A stretch of DNA of 64,000 nucleotides from Leguminivora glycinivorella (GCF_023078275.1 NC_062983.1:14873001-14937000); one strand, 5' to 3'; positions 10,863 through 21,749 are shown, counted from the stretch's first letter. The notes: generated by a model not told the origin, from the letters alone. Made by a program: numbers and translations.

Positions 10863-11622
10863 TACACATCGGTAACTCGTGGCTCGTGGCATTTAAATAG
10901 GTGGCACTTGACAGAATAGTGATTTGACACGTTTTCAAAGTATTTTTTACAAAAGGTAAAATAATAAATAATTATTCCCTACATGGTAGAGCTTTATTAA
11001 ATAATTTAAAAATATTGAAAATATCAGTTTTTTTCTGGATATCCGGATAATCAAATTCCAACTATTCGAATTATCCGGGTACAACGTTGGGCGGATAATT
11101 GCAAGGCCTACTACATTAAGAGAACATTCAGAATTTCTATTCAGAGTTTTTTTACCATTACGTAGTGATTGATGTGCAAGTTGCGGAAACTTTCCAAAAA
11201 TATCTTAAACTTCTTGAAAAATTCACGAAACTTTCACGAAAAATAAAGGGAATTAAAATTTAAGAAATGCAAAGTTTTCATCCATACAATTGTCCGTACA
11301 AAGTATGGAAAGTTTCCGAAGTTTTCCTATGTGAAAATTTCAGAATTTTGGAAACTTTCCGTCGGTACAGTGGAGGCTGAAAGATTCTTAAACACAAAGT
11401 AGATTTTCTCAAGTAGAAGAAGTAGGCTGACTTGTGAACATTTATAACAAATATTACTTAATTGTTTATCACGAATGTCATAATTTATATTAAATGATTA
11501 ACGTTTCTTCTTTTAATTGGTTTCTTTTTCCAGACTCGTAGGCACAGGAAAACCATTCTAACATCACTAGTTTGTTGACAACTGTCAAGTGCCACCAAAA
11601 TGCCACGAGTTACCGATGTGTA
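10863..11622. mobile_element. 760-bp non-autonomous DNA transposon with 8-bp TSD (hAT-like)
   Basis: Termini are inverted repeats beginning TACACATCGGTAACTCGTGG, followed on both sides by GGTGGCACTTGACAG (the left end carries a 7-bp internal duplication). A perfect 8-bp duplication TTCATAAA flanks it (10855-10862 and 11623-11630). An 8-bp duplication suits hAT or P-type elements (established knowledge). No transposase frame exists. Inside, GGAAACTTTCC-type motifs repeat (about 11186, 11318, 11348), possibly an older nested insertion. Confidence 0.85.
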
Positions 11623-11630
11623 TTCATAAA

Positions 11631-13394
11631 CTAATTATTTTGAAGTTTCCTGCAGCAATGCTGGTATAGTCTGAAATCTGAACCAATATTTAAAACTACT
11701 CCAGCGGACATTTTATTTATACTTATAGTATAACCCCTACGAGCTGAAATAGACCGGTCTTCTCAAACAGCACCCGTTCATGGGTATGACGCGTATCTCA
11801 GCCTTCGTCTTCCTCAACCTTCGACGCCACCGCCGTAAGCAAAAACTATTAAACGAGCATGACATGTTCAAGCTGCCGGCTGTCAATAACGTATAGTTGT
11901 AAGACACAGCATTCCGTGCTTGTATGTTACATAGAATAAAATTACTCTAACTACATAGCTTAGGTAGGTATTGTGTTTTGTCTAAATATCTCACCGATAA
12001 ATGTTTAAAATTCCATTACGTGCGCGTTGAATAGGCTGACCTATTGAAGGACTACCCAGTCCCATTTATTTGCGGCTTTTGGAGCTAATTTATATGTCTG
12101 ATAAAATTCCAATTTATTGTGGTTCTACTGACAGGCAATTGAAAATATATTCATAAGGTAATTTATCACCAGCTTTTATATCTACTATTATTATTTAGAC
12201 CACAGCCGGCCTAGACAAAATTACTATCACTCACGCTATTCCCTAATAGGTACCTATACAATAAATACTTTACATAATATTAATACGTTTAACGCGAAAG
12301 TTATTCATGAAAAAAAATTTAAAACGGACTCTACAGCATTTGATGTTTACGTTTCGAATAATTCGAATCATCAATTTACAGCGTTCGTAGGCAATGGGTA
12401 ACTGTGTGCAAAAACTACAATGTGCAAAAACTACATACAAGAAATATTAATAAACCATAAATAGGTCTATTTATTTATGTTTCGTTAATATTTCTTGACT
12501 TGGGATTTATTGAAAATCACTATACGAGTATACGCAATATGATCGGTTTCCTTATCCCTCTTTCACTCCGAGGTTGTTCGATATGTCGCCTAAAGCATAT
12601 GTTTTATATACCTCTTATAGGTACGTATGTCGTAAAAGAACCTCCTCAACCGGTCGTTATAATATCCTCGGTACCGCAACACATCGCCACAATTTGTTCT
12701 CTCGCAAATTTCGCCTGACAGTTAAATTAGTCCGAGCCCGCAAATAAATGAAACTCCGTTGCCCCGCAATAGGCGGCTATTTCATTACACGTTCGTAAAT
12801 ACGATGGAATGAGTGCGTCGCTTTAAGAGCTTAAGGGGATGCTCGAAATGGAAATGGATTTTTATATTATTTGGAGATGATTTACGTGATTTGCTCATTA
12901 AACCATATTGTTGAAGATCCCAATTTACTACAGTTAAAATTACAGGGAAAGCTATAGGCACCTATATCGATAGAGAAATATAACAGGTTTCGTAGCCCGT
13001 CGCTTTTACCTACTAACAATGGAATAACCAATACTTTGGTAGTATTTTTCACCATCAACAGTTTAAGTGAAGTTACGTAAGCATAAAAATACTTTAAAAG
13101 AATTTTAAAGTGCTCGTAAAATCTAAATAGAACATAGTTTGAGGAGTAAAATTTACAGTTGAGTTGATTGCTCCTGCAACAGACTCCAACCCGTTTATAA
13201 TATGCCATCTATATAGAAAATAAATGATAAACGTACTAAATACATCTTCGTCTTCGAATAGCCTCGCCTGTCAGGTGTATTTCGCAAACAAATTGTGCCA
13301 ATATGTTGCGGCGTGTACCTAATACCTATGGCGGAAATAATAACAACTGATTAATTGTTCAACGGACGCCTTACGGAAACGAGATGGTTGCACA
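11631..13394. other. Long gene-free stretch
   Basis: Frames at 12500-12718 and 12882-13208 are unremarkable, with no motif or repeat partner. A short tandem duplication of TGTGCAAAAACTACA lies near 12410-12435. No RNA gene was seen. Confidence 0.35.
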
Positions 13395-13502
13395 GACAAG
13401 TTGCAAATGGGTCACTCTCCAAAGCAAACCGTAGTTGTATATCTCTATCGCTTAGTATTGGTGCGAAAGAGCCAGTAGCATTTCGTTCGCTACAGGGCAT
13501 CA
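13395..13502 (+). repeat. Diverged relative of the TATCTCTATCGCT MITE family
   Basis: Contains TATATCTCTATCGCTTAGTA, TTGGTGCGAAAGAGCCAG and CATTTCGTTCGCTAC, the same order of motifs as in 18311-18480. The family's terminal GTAGCCGAATGGCA is missing, so this is an old or separate subfamily. Confidence 0.45.
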
Positions 13503-13833
13503 TGTGATTTTGACTGGACCGGGGGTGTATTTCGGTAGCGGTCGATAGTATCGCCTATTTTTGCCGACCAGTCTGAATACGTTGATTAAGCCTCACTTGC
13601 TAAGCTGACAGGCTAATCCAGATGGTAGTCTGCAGACGTAGTCTTCGGTTTTATTCTTAGATATTTATGAAGTACTATATTTGGTTTTAATTAACTTCTA
13701 CTCTCGACTGTTCTGTGTGGAATATTTATTATATATTTAATTTGTAACTTGTAGCTTCAAGAAATGAGCTTCAGGTGTAATATAGTATTCTATTCATAGT
13801 ATGTAATTAGGAACAAATTCCTATTACGTCTAG

Positions 13834-14133
13834 CAAAGAGGATCGAGTATTATAGAGAGTTACTGTCAAAGTAAAATGTGTAATCACAGTGCATAGACTG
13901 CCATCTCTCGACACATGCAAGCTCAAAACTTTTGAACCTCAGTTTTGACAGTTTGGCCCATATTGTTAGCATGATGTGTGTTACAAATGTCAAATATTAA
14001 TATTAGTGCCATCTAGCCGAGCGTTCCCCAAAGGTGTAATGCCATCTAGGCCCCCGTACCTTTTTCTCTATGGCTTCGAGGTACGTTTTTTTCTTAGACT
14101 TTATCCGTCTATACGGAGTTACATATGTCTTTG
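13834..14133 (-). mobile_element. 300-bp MITE, CAAAGA family, copy 2
   Basis: Starts CAAAGAGGATCGAGTATTAT and ends CATATGTCTTTG. A perfect 7-bp duplication CGTCTAG flanks it (13827-13833 and 14134-14140). This is the best-preserved reference copy for the family and shows the uninterrupted sequence around the site where 57131-57560 carries a foldback. Confidence 0.88.
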
Positions 14134-14149
14134 CGTCTAGTTAATAAAC

Positions 14150-14599
14150 AATGAATTATGCATCATGTAACTAGCGAATATTGAATTAAATAGCATTTAG
14201 TTCTGATCAATAATGAGTTTGCGACATTTACATTCCCAACCCTCCATTAAGTATTTATAGTCACTGTTTATTATGTTTACCCTTGTGGTGACGGGTTTTT
14301 ACTTTGGGAATTTTACCACCCCTTTCCTTCCATGGGTTTCGTATGGTAGTAGACTGTGGGATGTGGTTTCTATAGTAGTGTCACTGCATCATCACAATTT
14401 CGTGTTCTTTCAACCCCTGGACTGCAAAGACAGCACGGTAACTTGAGCAGTTTCATGTGATCTGGCTACACCTTTTGAAAATACAAATATGTACGTATAG
14501 TAATACTTCACATACTTATTCGTGTTAGTAATAAAACGAAACACGGTCGTATCAAAACAAGATGAAAACCACAACAAATTTGTTAATTCAGAATTGGCC
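14150..14599. other. Unique sequence, nothing recognised
   Basis: No gene, RNA or repeat partner was found. Confidence 0.35.
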
Positions 14600-15135
14600 G
14601 CAACTTTGAGTTAGCTTTAATTTTTACACAGATATCAAGCAAATGCATCTACTTAGAGTGTCCGAACTCAGACAATATTAGGTGGTCTGTCCTTACTTGA
14701 TATCGCGTATCAACTTTGTAGGTGGGAAGTCAAGGAAAACATGAATAAGTTTTATGCAAAAAAAATCATTTTTGGCACAAGCTTTTATCGCCTACTGTAC
14801 CTTTCTTTCAACAGTCAATACAGTCATGTACAGCTTTTCGAGACGTTTCTAAAAACCCCTTACTCGATTGGGGTACGACGTTTCATAACAGAGTTCCTAT
14901 GACCACATTTCTGCTCCATCATCAGATCAGCTCCATGATACCATAATATTGCATTGTCACGTTATTTACATGTGTGCAAAATTTCAGCTCAATCGGCAAC
15001 CGGGAAGTGGGTCAAATTTAGCTTCTACGTTTTGACGATACTAACAAGGCAAGTTGAATAAAAGCTTGTAATAAAAATGCCTCGTTATTACATGACATTT
15101 AATTGAAACAACACGTAAATTGTAAACACTCAAGT
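14600..15135 (+). repeat. Old transposon-like repeat with ATGCCTCGTTA segment
   Basis: Shares ATCTACTTAGAGTGTC and, near 15071, AAAAATGCCTCGTTATTACA with 41330-41540, and more weakly with the minus strand of 62120-62240. A separate segment (about 14930-15020: TCCATCATCAGATCAGCTCC, AATCGGCAACCGGGAAGTGG) is recognisable as a common lepidopteran repeat. In this copy the ATG frame hits a stop after seven more codons, so it is dead. Confidence 0.45.
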
Positions 15136-15171
15136 GCCAGTGCCATTTCCTATAACAGCACGGTTTGCACG

Positions 15172-15288
15172 ACACATGATTGGTGCGAGAGTATGTCGCC
15201 GCGAGATAGACTATCCTTATGTATTAATAATTTAGAAAAAGACGTGTGATCTATCTCGCGGCGACATACTCTCGCGACAATCATGTGT
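15172..15288. mobile_element. 117-bp foldback MITE (ACACATGATTG family)
   Basis: Left arm ACACATGATTGGTGCGAGAG then TATGTCGCCGCGAGATAGA. The right arm is its reverse complement, ending CAATCATGTGT. Arms of about 40 bp differ at only two or three positions and enclose a 30-nt AT-rich loop. It ends 12 bp before the next MITE at 15300. Confidence 0.75.
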
Positions 15289-15299
15289 TAACCCTGCAG

Positions 15300-15592
15300 C
15301 AAAGAGGATCGAGTATTATAGAGAGTTACTGTCGAAGTAAAATGTGTAATCACAGTGCATAGACTGTCATCTCTTGACACACTTAAAACTTTTGAACCTC
15401 AGTTTTGACAATTTGGCCCATATTCTTAGCTTGATATGTGTTAAAATGTCAAATATTAATATTAGCGCCATCTAGCTGAGCGTACCCCAAAGGTGTAATG
15501 CCATCTAGGTCACCGTACCTTTTTCTGTATGGTACTGAGGTACGTTTTTTTCTTAGACTTTATCTGTCTATACGGAGTTATATATGTCTTTG
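15300..15592 (-). mobile_element. 300-bp MITE, CAAAGA family, copy 3
   Basis: Same termini as copy 2. Flanks CCCTGCAG and CACTGCAG (15292-15299 and 15593-15600) match at seven of eight bases. Frames at 15498-15680 and 15510-15812 overlap its right half and are not conserved among copies. Confidence 0.82.
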
Positions 15593-15599
15593 CACTGCA

Positions 15600-16727
15600 G
15601 TAAGTAACAATGTCAGTGTAAAATGTGACACGCTCTGCCCGATACAAATATATCAACTTATTTCTTCTAAGTATACTTAATTCTGTGGTGTGTACATAAT
15701 ACGAGTAGACGGATTTCTTTGAAATATCTCGAAGCTTTCTCAAAGGCGTTTGGAAACATTTCGTGCCTCGTGTCGCGCGCAAACGATTTATGATAATTAT
15801 GTTTATTTTCAAGTCAGCTGGAAACCGTACAGTAATTTTGCGTCTGTCTCTAATAAATTAGGGAATCAGTATTTATATTGTTTCATTTACAACCGGTCCG
15901 CAAATGTATTTTTTTTTTATATTTTTTACAGATTGATGCTGCATTATTTAATCAAAATAGTTATAGGAATTAATTTATATTAGCTTCATTATAATTAAAA
16001 AAAATCATATTAATACAAGAAATTATAACAATAAGTTTTTTTTAATTATGATTTCAAAATGACATCAATGTTTGTTAAGAACTTTATACTATTTTATAGG
16101 TACAAATTAAATAAAAATCTACTTCAAATATTAATAATCTAATGTTTCCTTTTGTACAATATCAATCCAAGAAGGTTAGGTACATTGTCCAAATTAAAGT
16201 TCAAAAACGTTCCTAAAATTATTTTATTAAAACAATAACTTAGAGAAACTTGAACATCCACGAAAGCCTAATGAATTACATTCAATTCATTAAATGCTCA
16301 CTTCCACTTAGTCCTTGAAATTTCGCAAGAAACTTTTTTACTTTTATTTGAAAAGATTAATTATAGTACCTACCACAAAAATAACATACTTTCTTACTAA
16401 CATTCTCCTCGTAAAAACAAGTACACTTATAAAACTCCAAATACGAACAAAAGTTTGACAGAATAAAACGTAATACCACTGTCAAGAAAACACATTATTT
16501 AACAGACAAATTATTATCTCGAAACTTTTCCAAAGTTGGAAACTCGCGTCACACTTTGGGCGCAAAATCTTTGTTGATTACGCTCAAACTTTCGTAAACA
16601 CTTACCTGTCGAGTTAGAAACTTCCACACAAATGTCAGTTCAAAGTTTTTATCTTTAATATTTACACTGAATCACTTAACTAAGTCATACTTTACTAATG
16701 TCAAAGTTTGTTAGTAGTAATATCAAC
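15600..16727. other. AT-rich gene-free stretch
   Basis: Nothing recognisable. The frame 15750-15983 is AT-rich, with no motif. Confidence 0.35.
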
Positions 16728-17000
16728 CACGCGGTGGGACCACCCGCGCTCCGGCCGGAGGCTGCGATGGAGCGCGCGGGTGCAGGGCCCGAGAGCAACT
16801 GCCGCGCAAGCAACCGGCAGCGCGCCTTCCACCTATATTATATATAAACGGCTTTATATACCGATTTTTATATTTACCCGCACTCATACATATTTAACTT
16901 TTTTCCCATTTCACGTCGTTTATTCCCCGTATGTGGCGGTGTGCGCCGCGCGCGTGTGTGCCCATTGGAACCGAACGGAACGCTCCGTTCTTCTATTTAC
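16728..17000. promoter_or_regulatory. GC-rich patch, possible promoter or first-exon fragment
   Basis: In a very AT-rich setting, 16735-16830 and 16930-16990 are GC- and CpG-rich (GCGCTCCGGCCGGAGGCTGC, GCGCCGCGCGCGTGTG). A TATATATAAACGG lies between them near 16841. A short frame starts in a fair context at ATG 16767 and runs 26 codons. A 100-residue frame (16708-17010) also crosses it. No splice structure, domain or downstream coding supports a gene. An alternative is a transposon fragment. Reported because CpG-rich patches often mark regulated starts. Confidence 0.25.
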
Positions 17001-17009
17001 GTGTTTTTA

Positions 17010-18309
17010 GAAAGGGTAAAGCTTTTATACCTTTCCTTTCTACTCAGTAGTTCTGCGCTCTCTGAATACCAGCGAATATTTCGCTTCGATTTATGAGTTT
17101 TATTTTTGCTAGTAATATTTTGTTGGTTGGAATGTTTTATCAATTCAAACCCAGTCGTACTGTGCTGGAATGCGAATGTGTACTGAAAACCACTTAGGAT
17201 TTTACGCGTGGTAATATCATGAAATGCTTGTGAAAAGAATGCTTATTGGAGCGTTTAAAAAATATGTAATAACGTATCTGTGTATTTTTTATATCATTTG
17301 CATCAGCAAGATTAATTAAAGTACTTTTATTAGAAAATGCATTTTTATTAAAGCATGTTTCCTTCGTGAGCTCCGTAGCTCAGTTCGATTGAACTGGTAC
17401 AGTGTCTTAAATCATCGCTTTAAAAATGCAATGTTTTCTTGCCATATCACTATCTAGCTAGAGCTCTCTAGATATGATATCTTTAGAGCTAATATTTAAC
17501 GTACATATAGTAACATTGTCTTAAAAATTAAATGGAGCCTTAAAATAGGTACATATAAATATTCAAACATTCTTTTTAAAGGAGTGTCGCGTAGAAATAC
17601 AAAAATATTCCACCTCGATTTGTTACCACCATAGTTACAAAAGCCTCACACGTCCATCGCTTGCGGATGCAACAACAAACTCAAACTGTGTTTACTTTAC
17701 AAAATACAACATGCCATTTACTAAGCGATCACCTAATTTCCACCTGGTAGGGGTTGTCCATTAATTACGTTACACGTTTTGGAGGAGGGACATGTGACAA
17801 AGGGTGGCAGTCACAAATTTGTGACGTCACTTAATTTCATTTGTATAAATTGTTTTGAATTTGATTATTCGGCTCACTATTCATGAAGTACCTACCTAAC
17901 TTAGCCAAGTACTGTACAAAAGGTATTATATGACGCATTGATTTTTTTTTATTGAACGATATCGTTGAACTCGAGTTTCGTTTTCAGTAGACCTGAAAAC
18001 GAAAGGAGGAAAGACTGAAGAAAGACTGTAGGAGGCATAAAAAAAATCAAGAAATTAGTGTCATGTAAGTATTTGAGTCCTCCCCTACATATATGCAATT
18101 AAATTAAAGTATTGGTATTAGAACCTACGGACCTATAGTTGCTATACACCGCTTATGAGAAAGAGAATTTAAAAAAAAACATAATATTCGTGTGACGTAT
18201 GCAATATGGAGATTACAAATTCAATGAACGGAATATTAATTGTATACCCTCTATTATAACAAAGATTCTATATCGACCAGCATTTTTGCTTTAACAAATA
18301 TGCAAGTAC
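17010..18309. other. Gene-free stretch with minor repeat traces
   Basis: A short block near 17750-17850 (GGGGTTGTCCATTAATTACG, GTGACGTCAC) resembles a widespread insect repeat. A 12-bp hairpin TTTCGTTTTCAG with CTGAAAACGAAA lies at 17977-18005. No gene was found. Confidence 0.35.
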
Positions 18310-18310
18310 T

Positions 18311-18480
18311 GGGTACGTAGCCGAATGGCACAAACGCTGACGAAACGCTCACGAAACGAAACGCTCGTAGATATCTATCTCTATCGCTCTTGCGTATTGG
18401 CGCGACAGAGCCAGACTACCTTTCGCGGCGTTTCGTTTTCGTTTCGCGTCGCAGAAATGCCATTCGGCTACGGCACCTGG
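18311..18480 (+). mobile_element. 170-bp MITE, GTAGCCGAATGGCA family, copy 1
   Basis: Ends are inverted: GGGTACGTAGCCGAATGGCA on the left and TGCCATTCGGCTACGGCACC on the right. The core includes CGCTCACGAAACGAAACGCT and ATCTCTATCGCTCTTGCG. Copies lie at 30566-30786 (rearranged) and 31106-31262. Frames across it are incidental. Confidence 0.75.
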
Positions 18481-18698
18481 ACCGCTTTGTCCTCCCCGGC
18501 TGGATTTAATAGTGCCATTCAATGGACTATTTGAAATAAATTGCGAACGGTCAATCCATTAAACTGGCGATGTGAAATGTGGCTGAATGCTGCTGGACGT
18601 TTTTGCAAAATTGTATGACTGGCTATTACATGTTGTACTTTAAGCTTTGGTAGCTATGCACCAACACAGATGGGGAATTAAAAAAAAAAGTTTTTTTT

Positions 18699-18902
18699 TT
18701 ATTTGCCTCTTTTAATGTCCCACTGCTGGGTAAAGGCCTCCCCTCGTTTTTTCCACTCGACCCTGTTGTCTGTATATTCCTACCATTTTGGGTAGAATGC
18801 GTCCAGGTCAGCACGCCATCTTTTTTGGTCTGTCCAAACCCCGGCCTGCCCCGTCAATCGCGGGTGCTTGCGGCAGACATGTCCAGCCTAGCCCCACATT
18901 AG
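18699..18902 (-). pseudogene. LINE ORF2 C-terminal fragment (dead)
   Basis: The minus strand reads in one frame for 68 codons with internal stops at codons 5 and 41. It shows AGHVCRKHPR, a W..D...WRADLDAFYPKW stretch, then WKKRGEAFTQQWDIKRGK and a stop. Upstream AGHV and terminal EAFxQQWD are hallmarks of the end of ORF2 in a group of insect non-LTR retrotransposons (background knowledge). A run of A on that strand follows, as expected for a retrotransposed tail. Confidence 0.75.
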
Positions 18903-18909
18903 CTTAAAA

Positions 18910-19344
18910 AAAGGTAATATAAATAATTGAAAAAGCTGTGTCTGCTTATCAGTATAATTTTTCCGCGCTCTTTCGTAGAACATGGATATTCAAAATTAAA
19001 ATAACATGACAATTGCTAGGACTAAGATATCAAATCTCATCAAAAGCGGTATAGTTGCTTCCACACTATGTATAACAACCTAAATACACTAGAACTACTA
19101 CAAAAATTCAATTAGAGTCAACATTATAATGTCCGTTTATGAAATAAGTCCGGTGAAACGTAATTCCACGCTCTGTTAGGGTAAGAACATAAGCCTTCTT
19201 GCCTTGCATACCTTGGGTGATATTCCTAATGCTCTCGCGTAATCGCATCAGCGAACCAGTGAGACTGATTTGAACCAATTGATTCGGTCAAACTGTGTTT
19301 TTAGAAAAAAAAATTAAATCCAAATAAAAATAAATGCGGTTTGA
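18910..19344. other. Unique sequence, nothing recognised
   Basis: No gene, RNA or repeat partner. Confidence 0.35.
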
Positions 19345-19346
19345 TA

Positions 19347-20282
19347 CCTTAGCGTAAGGTGCTTTGCGCACACTAGCGTCCCCTCCCCCCATCTGACGCA
19401 ACCCCCCTTTTTACCCTAAAATATGTCCCAAAATTTAGTTTTTTTTTAATTTTTGGGGAAAGTATACATTTTAGAAAAAAGTTGCCAATGAAAGAAATAA
19501 TGCTCATGAAATTCCCAAGAAGAAAGGTCATATAATATTTTTTGATATCATGCACTATTTTCATGTTATCTACATACATAAAAGGCAAAGTCCTAAGTGA
19601 CTGACTGACTTAAATCAAGGTAAAGCCCAAACCGCTGATGCTAAAGAATCCAAATTTGACACGTAGGTTACTTATAAGGTCTACAAACCCGCTAAGGAAG
19701 GAATTTTCAAAATTCATCCCCTAAGGGGGTGAAATGGGTGAAAAAAAAATCGTATGAGGATCTACCTTTATTTTGAGAATATGAGCTTGAAACTTCGTGT
19801 AAAGACTATACAAAAAGACAAGACTAAACAAAAAAGTAAAATTACAATGGAAAGAAATTAATTTCAGCGTTTTTGGATTTTTATCCTTTAAGAGAGTTAA
19901 AATGAGGCTGGCTGAAGTTTGTATGAAACTTGGTAAAAAGGTACTTCAGAAGGGCAAAAACTAGTAGCTTGATAAACTTTGTCAAAATTTTGAAATTAAA
20001 CCACTAATACACATATGACTATTTCATTAAGTACTGAGTTATATCGAACTTCAACAAGCTAATGCACGAATGTGGTAAGTGCTACAAAAAAATGCATATA
20101 ACCTTTTTCGTCTAAAATTTAATAAGAATTAATTCTTTCATAGACACTTTTTCCCTAACTCTGATACTTTTCTGAAAAATGAAGAAAAACCATAAAACGG
20201 GACCTATTTCGTGCTAAAAGGGGGTGTTGCGTCAGGGGGACGGTAGGGGACGCTAGTGTGCGCAAAGCACCTTACCCTAAGG
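19347..20282. mobile_element. 936-bp TA-flanked DNA element (Tc1/mariner-like MITE candidate)
   Basis: Terminal inverted repeats of about 60 bp: left CCTTAGCGTAAGGTGCTTTG continuing through CGCACACTAGCGTCCCCT and TGACGCAAC. The right end is the reverse complement with a few changes. TA sits outside each end (19345-19346 and 20283-20284). The interior includes an older repeat segment (AAACCGCTGATGCTAAAGAA, CCCCTAAGGGGGTGAAATGG). No transposase remains, and the 71-residue frame at the left end lies on the inverted repeat. Confidence 0.75.
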
Positions 20283-20284
20283 TA

Positions 20285-20515
20285 CCATACTGCATTAAAA
20301 TTTTGCTGGATTCAATTTTTTTTAATTTCCCATACATTCGAACACAACTTGACCGAATCAAATGGGGATAATCTTTTCATAAGTCATAATTTACTAATTA
20401 AACAAACTAAGAGAAACACACACTACCATAGATTATCTTTAGTAAGTAATATTTTTAGTAAATACGGTAAGTAATATTTACCAAGATTTCTTGGCGTTAG
20501 AATACGTAATGCGAT
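20285..20515. other. Short unique sequence between two elements
   Basis: Nothing recognised. Confidence 0.3.
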
Positions 20516-20523
20516 ATCATAAA

Positions 20524-20854
20524 TAGAGAGTGGATTCCAATTAGCGATTTAAATATTAATATGGATATGACTGGCAAAATTTATTATTTTTTCTACACAG
20601 GTACCTACTACAAAAGTAAAACCCCTTTTTGGATACTTTTGTGAATACTGGGCAAAAATTATGATGATAATAAATAAATAAAAGTTTTCAAATAGTTTAT
20701 TTATTTAAGTTCTTCTTCTTTGATATTTTTTCTGCACATTGCACAGTAAAAAATTGTATTACTCAAAAATTGAAAAATTACATGTAATTATTTAAAAAAA
20801 TCACTAGTCATATCCATATTAATATTTAAATCGCTACTTGGAATCCGCTCTCTA
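20524..20854. mobile_element. 331-bp MITE with perfect 8-bp TSD (hAT-like)
   Basis: Starts TAGAGAGTGGATTCCAATTA and ends with the complement of TAGAGAGCGGATTCCAAGTA. The inverted repeats run 49 bp with two mismatches, through GCGATTTAAATATTAATATG. ATCATAAA is duplicated exactly on both sides (20516-20523 and 20855-20862). Non-coding interior. Target length suggests hAT, but termini lack the classical CAGNG start. Confidence 0.85.
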
Positions 20855-20869
20855 ATCATAAATGGAAAA

Positions 20870-21485
20870 TGTGTACCTAATGTTTGGTTCTGTATATTAG
20901 TAACCAATTGGAGGCGTTCTTCAATTTGTTATTATAATGTTATTTTTCGTTACTTAGGGTATCAATACCTATACATACTAAAACATTTTGTGCTTTTACA
21001 GCAGGTAATCATAGTTTTGTCTAGATTTCGAGTTCACGTTCCTTTAGCGGCTTTAGCACCCTTGAATTTGCCTCGTGGTCGTGTAACCGAACAGAATACT
21101 CGTCACCCTTTTACCTCTTTCCTTTTGTTTCGTTCGACTCGGCTGAAGCAGATGGCCGTTGGCGGATATTGGGACTGCGAGACTTGCGAGCCTGGATGAT
21201 TGACAGTTGTAATTTGGATTTGAGAGGAGAAATGTTTGTGAGAGAGCGGTTTTTGGATGTCATAAAATGTAATAGTCTTAATATACTTCATTACATATAT
21301 ATTATTTTAACTTGGTTTTAAACATTGTGTCTGAAAGGGTTTCCTTAACATCTTTTGGTAAGTTGTTAAACATTTGTGCACCTTAGGCCAAGATAGTTTT
21401 TTTCCGTAGTTAGTTCTATGCCTAAATAATTTTATTTTGTTAGTGTTTCTTAAGTTATGTCTAAATTTCCGTATAAACTGAAATA
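20870..21485. other. Gene-free stretch
   Basis: Frames 20990-21199 (+) and 21103-21291 (-) overlap and have no recognisable domain. The nearby GTAGTTAGTTCTATGCC and TTTTATTTTGTTAGTG may be LINE 3' UTR traces, but I cannot confirm this. Confidence 0.3.
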
Positions 21486-21605
21486 AATGTCATATACAAA
21501 GAAAAAATGACCAAGGCCTCCAAGTGTCCGATGCTGGATTCGAACCAGCGTACTCCGTTATAGCCACGGATGCCTCAAACCTTTCGGCCAACCGGTCACG
21601 GCGGC
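21486..21605 (-). mobile_element. tRNA-derived SINE, CATTTTTTCTTT-tailed family
   Basis: On the minus strand the head has an A-box-like TGACCGGTTGGCCGAAAGG and a perfect B-box GGTTCGAATCC. The extra arm between them is longer than in most tRNAs, as in serine-type tRNAs. The tail reads GGTCATTTTTTCTTTGTATA followed by TGACATTTATTTC. The same tail is in the inverted SINE pair at 32651-32889. Not a functional tRNA. Confidence 0.7.
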
Positions 21606-21667
21606 AAGGGTCGAAATTTTCAAGTATATGACACAATTACCGAAGGCTAAGGCGCCCCCTAATTTTG

Positions 21668-21745
21668 ATTAGTTGTCAAAGCGGACCTCAGACTCCCATG
21701 AGCCGTGGCAAATGCCGGGATAACGCAAGGAGGATGATGACTTGC
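21668..21745 (+). mobile_element. SINE tail fragment (GATGATGA-ended family)
   Basis: Contains AGCGGACCTCAGACTCCCAT, GAGCCGTGGCAAATGCCGGG and ATAACGCAAGGAGGATGATG, the 3' part of a tRNA-derived SINE family. Copies also lie at 32042-32303 (-), 38780-38925 (+), 49636-49862 (-), 52565-52625 (+) and 57805-57968 (+). Confidence 0.75.
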
Positions 21746-21749
21746 TCAT

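Noticed and set aside
16708..17010. 100-residue frame as a host protein
   Set aside because: Arg/Ala-rich only because of GC-rich DNA; three frames are open across the patch, and no domain or splice context was found.
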